Source of the DNA: Chondrosia reniformis
Taxonomy: Eukaryota > Porifera > Demospongiae > Chondrillida > Chondrillidae
NCBI GenBank assembly: GCA_947172415.1
Contig: OX359189.1
Span: forward strand, 4,478,501-4,542,500
Direction of reading: 5' to 3'
Length of the DNA stretch: 64,000 bases
The notes below the pieces were generated by a model, which saw only the letters and a program-made list of their open reading frames with translations, was not told the origin of the DNA and ran no database searches. Position 1 is the first letter of the stretch, and each line of letters begins with the position of its first letter. Position numbers and translations under genes: made by a program. Positions 19,401 to 34,095 of this stretch are shown here, piece by piece.

Positions 19401-22400
19401 TATAACTAGTACATAACTAGTACATTTAACTAGTATATACAACTATAATAAGCAATTAGTACATATAACTATTACATTCAACTAGTACATATATCCAGTA
19501 CCTATAACTAGTTAATATAACTAGCACTTGTACATACAAATAGTACTACTTAGTAACTAGTTTTGCTAATACCAGAACCTACAACTAGTACATATAACTA
19601 GTACATACAACTAGTAAATACAACTAGTACATCAAACTAGTGCCTACAACTAGTACATGGAACTAGAAATAAATACATATACCTAGTACATACAACTAGT
19701 ATATACAAGTTGTACACACAACTAGTACACACAACTAGTACATACAACCAGAACATAAAACTAGTAGACACCAACTACTTCATATAACTAGTATATGCAC
19801 ATATAACCGGTCCATATAAATAGTACATGCATCTAGTACCTACCACTAGTACATACAACTAGTACATACAACTATAACATATAACTAGTACATACAACAA
19901 GTACACACTACTAGTACATTCTACTAGTACGTATAACAAGTACAAACAAGTAATGCATATAACTAGTACATACAACTAGTACACGCAACTATCACACACA
20001 ACTAGTGCGAACAACTAATTCATACAACTTGCACCTACAACTAGTACCTATGACCTGAACATACACATATAAATAGTACATACAACTAGGACATTAAACT
20101 AGAACTCCAACTAGTATTACATATAACTACCTGCCTAGTGCCTACTTAGTAACTAGATTAACTAATACTCAAACTTACTAGTACTAGTACATACAACTAG
20201 TCCATATATACACATATATATAACTAGTGCATACAGCCTATATTGGCACATATAATATGTACTTACCACTAGTAAATATAACTAGTACTAGTACATACAA
20301 CTAGTTTATACAACTAGAAAATATAGCTAGTACTAGTTATAGCTAGTAGCTAGTACTAACAACTAGTATATACAACTAGTACATACAACTATTACACACA
20401 ACTAGTACATTCTACTAGTACGTATAACAAGTACAAACAAGTAATAGATATAACTAGTACATACAACTAGTACATACAACAAGCACATACAACTAGGCTA
20501 ACAACTACTTCATACAACTTGTACTTACAACTAGTACCTATGATTGAAACATACACATAAAATTAGTACATATAAATAGTACATACAACTAGGACATTAA
20601 ACTAGAACTCCAACTAGTATTACATTTTACTAGTGCCTACTTAGTAAATAGACTAACTAGTACTCAAGCTTACTAGTACTAGTACATACAACTAGTCCAT
20701 ACACATATATATATAACTAGTACACACAGCTAATATTGGTACATATAATTTGTACCTACAACTAGTAAATATAACTGGTACTAGTATATACAACTAGTTA
20801 ATAAAATGTATAGAAAATATAGCTAGTACAAACACCGAGTACATACAACTAGTACATACAACTTGTACATACAACTAGAACATATAACTAGAACATGCAC
20901 ATATAACTAGTACATACAACTAGTACATACATCTAGTAAATATAACTAGTACTAGTATATTAAACTAGTACATAGAACTAGTACACACAGGTAGCAATGA
21001 GTACACACTACTAGTACATAGAACTAGTACATACGACTTGTACATACAACTAGTAAACACAACTAGTACATACAAATAGTACATATAACTAGTTCATACA
21101 ACTAGTACACACAACTAGTATACACAATTAGTGTATACAACCAGTACATTAACTAGTCCTAACACTAGTTCATATAACTAGCACTAGAAAGTACTTCCAA
21201 TTAGTACATACAACTAGTTCATACAATTAGAACAAAGAAGTAGTACATTAACCTAGTACATAGAACTAGTAGGTAGAAGGACTACATAATACTGATACAT
21301 ACAACTAGTACATTCAACTAGTACATAATAATTAGTACATAAAAATAGTGCTTATAACTAGAACATAGGACTTTTGACTAGTACTTACAACTAGCAAACA
21401 TAACTTGTATATACTACTTGCACATACAAAAAGTACATACAATTAGTACCTAAAATTAGTATATATAACCAGTACTAGAACATAAAACTACAACGTACAA
21501 CTGGTACATACAACTAGTAACGAGTACGTACAAATAGTACATAGAACTAGTACATACAACTTGTACATACAATTAGTACGTACATTGATTACTTACAATT
21601 TGTACTACGACTAGTTCATATAACTAGTGTATACAACTCAAAGATAGAACTAGTATATTCAAATAGTATCTACAATTAGTAAATTTAACTAGTACTAGTA
21701 TATAAACTAATACATTGAGCTAGTACATCCACGTAACAACGAGTACATACAACCATATAATACCTACAACTGGTTCATACAACTAGTAACAAGTACATAC
21801 AACTACTAATTAGTAAATACAAGAAGCAACGAGTACATACAATTAGTACCTAAAACTAGTAAATATAACTAGTTCTAGTACAAACAACTGGTAAAGTCCA
21901 TACAATTAGTACATACAACTAGTACATAACACTAATAAATACAACTAGTACATAAAACTAGTACACAGCTAGTACAAACAACTAGTGCATACAACTAGTA
22001 CATACAACTAGTGCATACAATACTACATGCAACTACCACATACAACTAGTACATACAACTAGCACCTACAACTAGTAAATATAACTATATAATAATAGTA
22101 CATACAACTAGTACGTGCAATTAGCATATACAACCAGTATATACAAACAGATAGTACAAACACATATAATTAGTAAATATAAATAGTAAGTACAACTAGT
22201 ACGTATAACTAGTACATACAACTAATAATTAGAACATATAACTAGTACACACTTCTAATAAATACAACTAGTACATACAACTAATACATACAACTAGTAC
22301 ATATAACTAGTTCACACAACTACTACATATAGCCAGTTCATATAAATAGTACATACATCTAGTACATACAACTAGTACATACAATTAGTACATATATAGA

Positions 22401-24047
22401 ACTAATAAATACAACTAGTACATGCATCAACTGCATACAATTAGTACACATAAATAATACACACAACCGGTACATACAACTAGTGCATACAACTGGTACA
22501 TATAAATAATAAATACAACTGGTTCATATCTAGTACACACAACTAATACATACAACTAGTAAATATAACTAGTGCTAGTTCATAGAACTAGTGTATACAA
22601 CTAGTTCATAAAATTAGTACATACAACTAGTACATGCAACTAGTACATACAACTACCACATACAACTAGTAAATACAACTATATAGCACCTACAACGAGT
22701 AAATATATCTAGTAATAGTACATACAACTAGAACATGCAATTAGTATATGCAACCAGTACATACACTACTACATACAAGTAGTTCATATACCTGGTACAT
22801 ACACATATAAATAGTACAAATAAATAGTACATACAACTAGTATATACACCTAGTACATACAACTAGTACATATAACTAGTCCATACACAAATAACTGGTA
22901 CTTATATATAGTACATAGACATAGTACATTTATGCAAAGAGTACATACAACTAGTACATACAACTAGTACATACAACTATAAAGTAGTACATACAACTAG
23001 TTCATAGAATGAGAACATAATACTAGAATGTACAACTTGTATACACAACTTGTATGTAACTACTACATACAACTAGTTCATACGTAAAACTAGTGCGTCC
23101 AACTCGTACTAACTAGTACCTACAACTAGTAAATATAACTAGTACTAGTACATAAAACTAGTACATGCAACTAGTACATCAAAATACCGCACACCACTAG
23201 TACATACAACTAGTACATACAACTAGTACATACTACTAGTACAAACAACTAGGACATAAAACTAGTACATCCACCTACTACATATGATTAGTACATACAC
23301 ATATACCTAGAAATTATAAATAGTTCATACAACTAGTGCATACAACTAGTAGAGATAACTAGTACACAAGCATATAACTAGTACATACACATATAACTGG
23401 TGCTTATAAATAGTACATTCACATAGTACATGTATCTAGTACATACACCTAGTACATACAACTAGTACATACAACTAGAAAATAGTATATACAAGTAGCT
23501 CATAGAACGAGTACATAATACTAGAAGGTACAGCTTGTATATAAAAGTAGTACATAGCTACTACATACAAGTAAAAGCAAATAGGACATATAACTAGTAC
23601 ATTCACCTGCTACATATAACTAGTACATAAACATATATCCAATTATTATAAATAGTACTTACAACTAGTACATATAACTAGTACATACACATATATCCAA
23701 TTAAAATAAATAGTATGTGCAACTAGTACATACACCTAGTTCATACAACTAGTACATATAACTAGTATATATAGCTACTACATATGAATAGTACTTATAC
23801 ACATAACTAGTACATAACAATAGTACATCCAACTAGTACATACAACAAGTACCTTCCTAGTACCAAGTATAACTAGTACAAGAACCTACAACTAGTACAT
23901 TCAACTAGTACATACAACTAGAACATACAACTAGTATATACATACAACTAGTATTTATAACTATTACATATAACTAATACATAAAAATATAACTAGCACA
24001 TATAAATAATACAAACAGGTGGACCCTTTAATAGAGTTTGGCAGGCA
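16456..24047. repeat. 13-bp satellite array (ACTAGTACATACA), main block
   Basis: Roughly 580 copies of a 13-bp unit ACTAGTACATACA with many point variants (ACTAGTACCTACA, ACTAGTAAATATA, ACTAGTTCATACA). The unit carries TAG in several frames, which explains the absence of reading frames. The array holds higher-order duplications, notably a 1048-bp tandem pair, and gives way near 24018 to about 30 bp of other sequence before the right inverted repeat. Confidence 0.93.
18371..20466 (+). repeat. 1048-bp tandem duplication inside the 13-bp array
   Basis: 18371-19418 and 19419-20466 are nearly identical at a constant offset of 1048 bases. Matched landmarks are TACATTTAACTAGT (18373/19421), TAGTACATGGAACTAG (18603/19651) and GGACATTAAACTAGAACTCC (19041/20089). 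A third, partial and more diverged copy follows at about 20516-20800 (the last landmark recurs at 20592). Confidence 0.85.
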
Positions 24048-24389
24048 TTTTTAGGGGCTGCCAGAAGCAGCCCCCTCTATTTTTTTCATACGCAATTTAT
24101 GTATGGGTTCATGTTATGGATATATATATAAATATATGTATAATACGAGTTCATATGCAACTATTACAACACATTTTATACGTCGATAGATGTATAATAC
24201 GAGTTCATACGCAACTATTGTAACACTTAATTTATACGTCAATACATCGTTTTTGCAAATGGTGGCGTTCAGGAAGCTTTAGTTAACGAAGCTTTTCTGT
24301 CGCTATTTATAATTTTTAGGGCACTTAAGCGTCCTCAATCGTTAGGATTAAGAGTAATATGTCAAAGCCCAACGATGTGGCCAAGTAGT
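24048..24389 (-). repeat. right long inverted repeat (about 342 bp)
   Basis: Inverted counterpart of 16091-16455: inner end TTTTTAGGGGCTGCC, outer end CCAAGTAG. It also contains GGGGCTGCCAGAAGCAGCCCC, itself a perfect 9-bp-stem hairpin (24054-24074), and the doubled motif ATGTATAATACGAGTTCATA (near 24136 and 24190). The outer end runs into the palindromic element at 24382. Confidence 0.8.
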
Positions 24390-24443
24390 TCGAGTAAATT
24401 CGGGGGTCAGCAGCCCCACGAGTTTTTAGACTCGAACTACTTG
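24382..24443. repeat. short palindromic element, copy 2
   Basis: Perfect 14-bp arms CAAGTAGTTCGAGT (24382-24395) and ACTCGAACTACTTG (24430-24443) around a core with CAGCAGCCCCACGAG. Reverse-oriented relative to the copy at 1-90. It overlaps the outer tip of the right inverted repeat. Confidence 0.7.
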
Positions 24444-24595
24444 TTATCCTAGGAACAGTCTTCGGTACAGATTCATAGCCTATATGTTTGAAATCGGCAG
24501 CCATTTTAACTCGGAGATAAGTCGTAGAGCTTTGGGGACACTTTTATCGGGTTCGGTGGCCATTTTTATCCTAGGAACGGTCTTTGATACACAAT
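24444..24595. repeat. spacer with an imperfect direct repeat
   Basis: TATCCTAGGAACAGTCTTCG (24445 on) recurs as TATCCTAGGAACGGTCTTTG (24567 on), 122 bases apart. CGGCAGCCATTTTA (24497) likewise resembles CGGTGGCCATTTTTA (24555). The second copy continues straight into the 13-bp array. Confidence 0.6.
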
Positions 24596-26126
24596 TTCAT
24601 ACAATTTGTACTTACAATTAGTACCTATGACTAGAACATTCACGAATAACTGGTACATATAAATAGTACATACAACAAGTACATCAAACTAGACCTCCAA
24701 CTATTACAACTACTGAATATATCTAGTACTAGTACTATTACATACAACTAGTTCATAAAACTAGTACCTACAACTAGTAAATATTACTAGTACTAGTACA
24801 TATTAGAACTAGCACATACAACTAGTACATAACTAATACATACAGTTAATACATACAACTAGTACACACAACTAGTACATACCACTAGTTTATACAACTA
24901 ATACATACAACTAGTATATAACCAATACATACAACTAGTAAATAAAATTAGTTCATACCATTAGAACATACAACTATTACATACAACTAGTACATACAAC
25001 TAATACCTACAAATAGTAAATATAACCAGTGCTAGTACGTACAACTAGTACATACAACTAGTACATATATTAGTATATAACTAGTACATACAACTAGTAC
25101 ATAAAACTAGTTCATACAATTACAACATACAACTACTACATACACTAGGACATACAACTAATACCTACAAGTAATAAATATAACTTGTACTACTACATAC
25201 AACTAGTTCATACAACTATAACATTCAACTAGTACAGACAACTTGTACGTACAACTAATAAATATAACCAGTGCTAGTATTTACAACTATTACATACAAC
25301 AAGTGCCTACAGTTAGTAAATATTACCAGAACTATTACATACCACTAGTTAATACAACTAGTAGATACAATTAGTACATACAACTTGTACACAGAACTAG
25401 TCCTTAAAACTACTTCATATAACTAGTACATAACTAGTACATACAATTAGTACATAGAACTAGTTCAAACAATTAGAACATACAGCTACTACATAAAACT
25501 AATACCTATAATTAGTAAATATAGCTTGCACTAGTACATACAACTAGTGCATAAAACTAGTACCTACAACTAGTAAATATTACCAGTACTAGTAAATGCA
25601 ACTAGTTATTAGAACTAGTACATGCATCTAGTACATAGCTAATACATACAGTTAATACATACCACTAGCACACACAACTAGAACATACAACTAATATATA
25701 CAACTAGTATATAACAAGTACATACAACTAGTACATAAAACTAGTTCATACACTTAGAACATACAACTACTACATACTATTAGTACATACTACTAATACT
25801 TACAACTAGTAAATATAACTAATACTAGTACATACAACTAGTTCATACAACTATTACATTCAACTATTACATAAAACTAGTACATACAACTAGTTCTTAC
25901 ACCTAGTACATAACTAGTCCATACAGGTGTTACATACAACTAGTTCATACAATTAGAACATACAACTACTACATACAACTAGTACATACAATTAGTACAT
26001 ACAATTATAACATTCAACAAGTCCAGGCAACTAGTACATACAACTAGTAAATATAACTAGTGCTAGTACATACAAGTAGCACCTACCTAGTACGTAGGAT
26101 AACTAGTACCAGAACCTACAAGTAGT
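24596..26126. repeat. 13-bp satellite array, outer block
   Basis: About 118 units of the ACTAGTACATACA family outside the right inverted repeat. Segments are duplicated from the main block: 24596-24740 resembles 17872-18010, and 25481-25860 resembles 17155-17530 (shared landmark AGCTTGCACTAGTACATACA). The array ends near 26126, where the 23-bp satellite begins. Confidence 0.9.
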
Positions 26127-27222
26127 ACATTTAAAATTATATATATATCCCATAATTGTTGCCAAATGCATCCCATAATATAACCTATAGTCTTAGCCCA
26201 ATATATCCATTGTTTTTGCGCCAAATAATATCCTATAGTTTTTCCGAAAATATCCCTTAGTTTTTGCAAATATATCCCACACTTTTTGCCAAATATATCC
26301 CATAATTTTGCCTAAGATATCCTTCAGTTTTTGCTTAATATATCCAATTATTTAAAAATATTGCCAATTATATTCCATAATGTATCCATACTTTTACCCA
26401 ATATATCCCTTAGGTTTTGTCAAATATATCCCATAGCTTTTGACTAATATATCCCATTGTATATCCCATAATTTTCCCCCATATGTATCCAATTATATTT
26501 ACCTAATATATCACTTAGTTTTATCTTAATATATCCAAAGGACCAGTAAGTCCAATAGTGTTGCCAAATATAACCAACAATTTTAAAAAATATATACCAT
26601 AATATATCCCATAATTTTTGCCCAATATATCCATTAGTTTTTGCCAAATATATACCATAAAATAACGTATTGTCTCAGCCCAAAATATCCCATGGTTTTT
26701 TTCAAATATATCCCATATTTTTTCCAAATATATCCCATATTTTTTCCAAATATATCCGATGTTTGCCAAATATATCCCATAATATAAACTATTGTCTTAG
26801 CCCAATACATCCCATAGTTTTAGCACAATATATCCCATAGTTTTTCCGAATATGTCCCATATTTTTTCAAATATATCCCATTATTTTGACCAAATATATC
26901 CCATAATTTTTCCAAATATATTCTATAGTTTTTGCAAATATATCCCATAATTTTGCCCAATATATCCCTCACTTTTTACTTCCTATATCCAATAATTAAA
27001 ATATTTTGCCAATTATATCCCATAATATATCCCATAGTTTCACCCAATACACCCCTTTGTTCTGTCAAATATATCCCACAGCTTTGGACAATTATATTCC
27101 ACAGTATTCCCATAATTTGCTTAAAATATCCCTCATTTTTTACTTTCTATATTCAATTATTTACAAATATTGACAATTGTATCCCACAATATATCCCATA
27201 ATTTTACCCAATATATAATATC
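26127..27222. repeat. 23-bp satellite, block 1 (CCCATA on plus)
   Basis: Start of a 38-kb AT-rich satellite whose unit is close to ATATATCCCATAGTTTTTGC plus CAA (about 23 bp, range about 20-24). Variants include ATATAACCTATAGTCTTAGC and ATATATCCAATTATTTAAAA. In this block the CCCATA strand is plus. Confidence 0.93.
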
Positions 27223-30200
27223 ATATCATAATATGGGATATATTTGCAAAAACTATGGGATATATTCGGAAAAACTATGGCATATATTGAGAAAAACTAA
27301 GGGGTATATTGGGTAAAAGTTTCGGATATATTAAGGGATATAATTGGCAATATTTTTAAATAACTGGATATATTGAGCAAAAAGAGGGATACAATAGCCA
27401 AAATTATGGTATACATTTGCTAAAAATTTTAGGATATAATTGCCAAAACCATGGGATATATTTGGAAACACTATGGGATATATTTGGCAAAAACTATGGG
27501 ATTTATTGGGGTATGACTATAGGTTATATTATGGGATATTTTTCGAAAATTATGGGATATAATTGAAAAAATATGGGATATATTTGGCAAAAAACCATGG
27601 GATATAGTGGGCAAAATTATGGGATATATGATGGGATATATAGATTAAAAAATATTGGATATATTTTGAAAACTATGGGATACATTGGTCCATTGGATAT
27701 ATTAAGCAAACACTGAGGGATATAACTGGCAAAATTATGGGATATATATGGCAATAATTATGGGATATATGATGGGATATATTTGTCAAAAGCTATGGGA
27801 TATATTTGACAAAACTAAGGGATATATTGTGTAAAAGTATTGGTATATGATGGGATATATTTGGCAATATTTTTAAATAATTGGATATGTTAAGCAAAAA
27901 CTGAAGGATATCTTAGGCAAAATTATGGGATATATTTGGCAAAAATTAAAGGATATATTTGCAAAAACTAAGGGATATATTCGGAAATTCAATAGGATAT
28001 ATTTGGCGCAAAAACTATGGATATATTGGGCGAAGACTATAGGTTATATTATGGGATCTAATTGGCAAAAATTATGGGATATATTTTGAGTAAAATTGGG
28101 ATATATATGCAAAAACTATGTGCTATATTCGGAAAAACTATGGGATATTTTTGGCAAACACTATGGGATATATTGACCTAAGACGATAGCTGATATTATG
28201 GGATATATTTGTAAAAAATATGGGATATATTTGGCAAAAACTATGGGATATATAGGGTTAAGTTTATAGGTTATTTTATAGGATACTTTCGGGAACAACT
28301 ATGGGATATTAGGGCAAAAATTATGGGATATACTGACCTAAGACTGGAGCTCACATTATTGGATATATTTGGCCTAAATTATTGGATATATTTGGAAAAA
28401 TAAGGGATATATTGGGTAAAACTATGGGATATTGTGGGCAAAAATTATGGGATATATTTGTTAAAAATTGTTGGATAAATTTGGTAACACTATGGGATTT
28501 AATGGTCCATTGGATGTTTTAAGCTAAAACTAAGTGATGGATTAGGCGAATATGTTAGGTAAGGGGAAACATCATGGGATATTCTAAGGGATATATTTTT
28601 CAAAAGCTATGGGATATATTGGACAAAAATTAGTGGGTATCAAGGGTAAAACTATGGGATATGTTTTGGGTTATAATTGGCGATATGTTTAAATAAATGG
28701 ATATATTAAGCAAAAACTGAGGGATATATTAGACAAAATTATGGGATATTTTTTGCAAAAATATTTCGGAATATATTTACAAAAACTATGGGATACATTC
28801 TAAAAAAATAGTGGATATTGTGGGCAAAAACTATGGGATATATATGTCTCAGACTATAAGCTATATTATGGGATATATTTGTTAACAATTATGTGAAATA
28901 ATTGGAATAAATATGGGATATATATGGCAAAAACTATGGCATATATGAGGTTAAGACTGTGTGTTATTTTATGGGATATATTCGCCAAAAACTATGGGAT
29001 ATATTGGGCAAAAATTATGAGATATATTATGGGATATATTTGCTAAAAATTGTTGGATATAATTGGCAAAACTATGGGATATACTGGTCCATTGGATATA
29101 TTAAGCAAAACCAAAGAGAAATATTAGGCAAAATTAAGGGATATATAGGATAAAACTATGGGATATATTATGGGATATATTTGTCAAAAGCTCTGAGACA
29201 TATTTGACGAAATAAAAGGATATATTTGGAAACACTATGGGATATAATGGGCTAAGACTATAGGTTATATTATGGGATATGTTTGGCAAAAATTATAGGC
29301 TATATTTGGAAAGCTATGGGATATATTTGGAAAACTATGGGATATATTGAGCTAAGGCTATAGGCTCTTTAATGGGATATATTCGGCAAAAACTATGGGA
29401 TATATTGGGCCTAAGTTATGGGATATATTAAGGGATATATTGGTGAAAAATCGTTGAATATATTTGGCAAAAGTTGGGGATATACTGGTCCATTGGATAT
29501 ATTAAGAAAAACTAAAGGAAATATTAGGCAAAATCACGGGATTTATAGTGCAATAATTATGGGAAATACCATTGGATATAATTGTCAAAAGCTATGGCAT
29601 ATATTTGTCAAAACAAAGGGGTATATTGGGTGAAACTATGGGATATATTTGCAAAAACTATGGGATATATTCGGAAAAACTATGCGATAAATTGTGCAAA
29701 AACTATTGGATATATTGGGCTTAGACTATAGGTTATATTATGCGACATATTTGACAAAAAGTATGGGATATATTTACAAAAACTATGAAATATATTCAGA
29801 AAAAATATGGGATATATTGATCAAAAACTATAGAATATATTTGGCTAAGGTAAAGGTTAATTTATGAGATATATTGGGAAAAACCAAAGGAGACATTAGA
29901 CAAAAATTATTGGATATATTTGGAAAAACTTTGGGATATACTGGTCCTTTGAATATATTAAGTAAAAAATAATGTATATATTAGGCAAAATTATGGGATA
30001 TATAAGAGAAAATAATGGAATAAACTTTGGGATATATTTGTCAAAAGCTATGGGATATCTATGACAAAAACGTAAGGGTATATTGGGTAAAACTACAGGA
30101 AATATGGGATATAATTGGCAATATTTTAATATAATTGGATATATTAAGCAAAAACTGATGGCTATAGTGGGCAACATTACGGGATATATTTGGAAAAACC

Positions 30201-30752
30201 ATAGGATATATTGGGCAAAAACTATGGGATATATTTGGTAAAAATATGGGATATATTTGCTAAAACTATAGGATATATTTGGAAACGTTATTGGATAAAT
30301 TGGGCAAATATTATGGGATATATTTGGAAAATATATGTGATATATTTGGCAAAAACTATATGATATAAAAGTCTAAGACTATAGGTTATTTTATGGGATA
30401 TATTAGGCAAAAAGTATGGGATATATTAGCCAAAATAATGGGATATATTATAGGATATATTGGTTAAAATTTGTTGGATGTATTTGGCAAAACTATGGGA
30501 TATACTGGTCCATTGGATAAATTAAGCAAAAACTAAGTGATACATTAGGCCAAATTAAGGGATATAACCGGCAAATATTATGGGATATACTATGGGATAT
30601 ATTTGTCATAAGCTATGGGATATTTTTGACAAAACTAAGGGGTATATTGGGTAAAACCTTGAGTTATACTATGGGTTATAATTGGCAATATTTTTAAATA
30701 ATTGGATATATTAAGCAAAATCTGAGGGATATATTAGGCCAAAATATGGGAT
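27223..30752. repeat. 23-bp satellite, block 2 (GGGATA on plus)
   Basis: Same satellite in opposite orientation: plus reads TATGGGATATATTTGGCAAA. The change from block 1 occurs within TATCATATCATAATATGGGA. The right boundary is the exact palindrome GGGATATCCC (30748-30757). Confidence 0.93.
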
Positions 30753-31968
30753 ATCCCTTAGTTTCGACAAATGTGTCTCAGAGCTTTTGACAAATATATC
30801 CCATAATATATCCCATAATTTTTGCCCTATATATCCCTTAATTTTGCCTAATATTTCTCTTAGGTTTTGCTTACTATATCCCTTAGTATATCCCATAATG
30901 TTTCCCCTATATATCCCATATTCGCCCAATCCATCCCTTAGTTTTAGTTTAATAGATCTAATGGACCAGTATGTCCCATAGTTTTACCAAATATATCCAA
31001 CAATTTTTAACCAATATATCCCATTATATATCCCATACTTTTGGTCCAAATATCCCAAAGTTTTCCCGAAAACATCTTATAAAGTAACCTATATACTTAA
31101 CCCAATATATCCCATAGGTTTTGGCAAATATATCCCATAATATGACCTATAGTCTTAGGTTAATATTTCCATAGTGTTTGCCAAAAATATCCCATAGTTT
31201 TCCGAATATATCTCATAGTTTTTACAAATATATCCCAATTTTCTCTAATTATATCCCATGGATTTTGCCAAATGCATCCCATAATATAACCTATAGTCTT
31301 AGGCCAATATATCCCATAGTTTTTGTACCAAATATATCCTATTGTTTTTCCGAATATATCCTTTAGTTTTTGCACATATATCGCATAATTTTTGGAAATG
31401 TATCCCATAATTTTGGCTATTATATCCCGGTTTTTGCTCAATATATCAAGTTATTTAAAAATATTGCCAATGATATCCCTTAATATATCCCATTCTTTTA
31501 CTCAATATACCCCTTAGTTTTTGCCCAATATATCCCAAAGTTTTCCCCATATATGCCATTGTTTTTCCGAATATATCCTATTGTTTTTGCCAAATATATC
31601 CCATAATATAACCTATAGTCTTAGCCCTAAACATCCCATACTTTTCCCAATATAACCCATAGTTTTCCGAATATATCCCATAGTTTTAGCAAATATATCC
31701 CATAATTTTTGCCAAATATACCCCAAATATTGCCTAATTTATCCCTCAGTTTTTGCTTAATATATCCAATTATTTAAATATATGGCCATTTATATCCAAT
31801 AATATATCTCATAGTTTTGCCAAATATATCCCATAATTTTTGCCAAATATATCCCATATTTTTCCAATTATATCCTATATTTTTTTTCAAATACATCCCA
31901 TAAGATAACCTATAGTCTTAGCCCCATATTTAGGCTAATATATCTCCCTGTTTTTTCCTTAATATATC
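30753..31968. repeat. 23-bp satellite, block 3 (CCCATA on plus)
   Basis: Orientation returns to CCCATA on plus. It ends at about 31965, where TTAATATATCCA is followed by AGACAATAGGTGATATTTCC, part of a unit in the opposite orientation. Confidence 0.92.
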
Positions 31969-34095
31969 CAAGACAATAGGTGATATTTCCAGATATATTT
32001 GGCTAAAATTATGGGATATATTTTGAAAAATATGGGATACATTTGGCAAATATATGGGACATATTGGGATAAGACTATAGGTTATTTTATGGGATATTTG
32101 TGGCAAAAAGTATGCGATATATTCAGCAAAAACTATGGGATATATTAGGCAAAAAGTATGAGACATATTATGGCATATATTGGTTTAAAATTGTTGGATA
32201 TATTTGTAAAACTATGGAATTTATTCAGAAAGACCATGGGATAATATTCAGCAAAACTATGGGATATAGTAGGCTAAGACTATAAATGATATTATGGGAT
32301 ATATTTGGCAAAAATTATTGTATATATTTATTAAGACTACGGGTATATTCGGAAAAACAATGGAATATAATGGGTAAAAACTATGGGATATATTTGAAAA
32401 AAGGATATATTTGGATAAACTGTGGGATATATTGGGCTAAGACAATAGATTATTTTATGGATATATACTTGGCAAAATTATGAGTTATATTTGGAAGAAA
32501 TATGGGATATATTTCGCGAAGACATTTCATTATATTGGGCTAAGACTATAGGTTATTTTATGGGTTATATTAGATAAATTTATGGGATATAGAGGACAAA
32601 AATTATGGGATATACTATGGGATATATTTGTCCAAAGCTCTGGGATTTATTTGACTAACACTAAAGTGTATATAGGGTAAAACAATTTCATAAATTATGG
32701 GATATAATTGGCAATATTTTTAAATAATTGGATTTATTAAGCAACAACTTAGGGATATATTTGCCAAAATTTTGTGATATATTTGCAGAAACTATGGGAT
32801 ATATTCGGAAACACTATGGGATATATTGGGCAAAAACTATGGCATTTATTGGGCTAAGAAGATAGGTGATATTATGGGATATATTTGGCAAAAATCATGC
32901 TAAATATTAGCAAAAACTATGGGATATATTCGGAAAAACTATGGGATATATTGGTTTAAGACTATAAATAATTAGAAATAAAACTGTGGGAAATAGTGGG
33001 CTAAAATTATGGGTTATACTATGGGATATATTGGTTAAACATTGTTGGATATATATTTGACAAAATTATGGGATATATTTTAAAAAATATGGGATATATT
33101 TGGCAAAAACTATAGGATATATTGGGCTAAGACTATAAGTTATTTTGTGGGATATATTCACAAGAACTATGATATATTGGGAAAATTTTTGGGATATATT
33201 ATGGGATATATTGGTTAAAAATTGTTGGGTATATTTGTCATTACTAGGCGATATAGTGGTCCATTGGATATATCAAGAAAAACTAAGGAATGTATTAGTC
33301 AAAATTATGGGATATAAAACGCAAAAATTATGTGATATACTATGGGGTATATTTGACAAAAAACGAAGGGGATATATTTGTAAAACTATGGGATTTATTC
33401 AGAAAGACTATGGGATATAGTGGGCAAAAACAATGTGATATATTGGGCTAAGACTATAGGTTATATTATGGGATATATTTGGCAAAATTATTGGATATAG
33501 TTGGAAAAAATATGATATATTTGTCAAAAATTATGGGATATATTTGGAAAAAATATGTGATATATTGGGTAAAAATATATTATATATATTTTGGGATATA
33601 TTGGTTTAAAATTTTTGGATATATTTGGCAAAGCTATGGGATATACTAGTCCATTGGATATATTAATTAAAATCTATGGGATATATTTAGCAAAAATTAT
33701 GAGATATATAAAGCAAAAAATATGGTATATTCTAAGGGATATATTTGTCAAAAGGTATGGGATATATTAGACAAACACTAAGGGGTATATTGGGTAACAT
33801 TATGGGATATATTATTATTGGCCATATTTTTAAATTATTGGATATATTTGGCATAAATTATGGGATATTTCAGCAAAAATAATGGGATATTTTCTGATAA
33901 ACTATGGGATATATTGGGAAAATCTTTGGGATATATTGGGCTAAGACTACAAGTTAAAGTATGGGATATATTTGGCTAAAATTATGGAATATATTTGACA
34001 AAAACTATGTGATATATTGGTCTAAGATTATAGATAATTTTATGGGATGTATTCGGCAAAAACTATGGGATATATTTGATAAAACATTGGGATAT
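31969..34095. repeat. 23-bp satellite, block 4 (GGGATA on plus)
   Basis: GGGATA orientation. It ends at GGGATATACATAATTTTTCC, a junction that recurs almost unchanged at about 60047. Confidence 0.92.

Larger units (their letters stand above)
16091..24389. mobile_element. giant foldback-like element: inverted repeats enclosing a 13-bp satellite
   Basis: The flanks 16091-16455 and 24048-24389 are inverted copies of each other and enclose 7.6 kb made almost wholly of a 13-bp tandem repeat. No transposase frame lies inside. This is the organisation of foldback elements or of MITEs with internal satellite arrays, such as Tetris in Drosophila virilis. Mobility is inferred from structure alone: I could not define a target-site duplication, and array sequence of the same family continues outside the right arm. 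Confidence 0.6.

Noticed and set aside
16456-26126. A CRISPR-like array of short repeats
   Set aside because: The repeats are contiguous 13-bp tandem units with no unique spacers, in a eukaryotic context.
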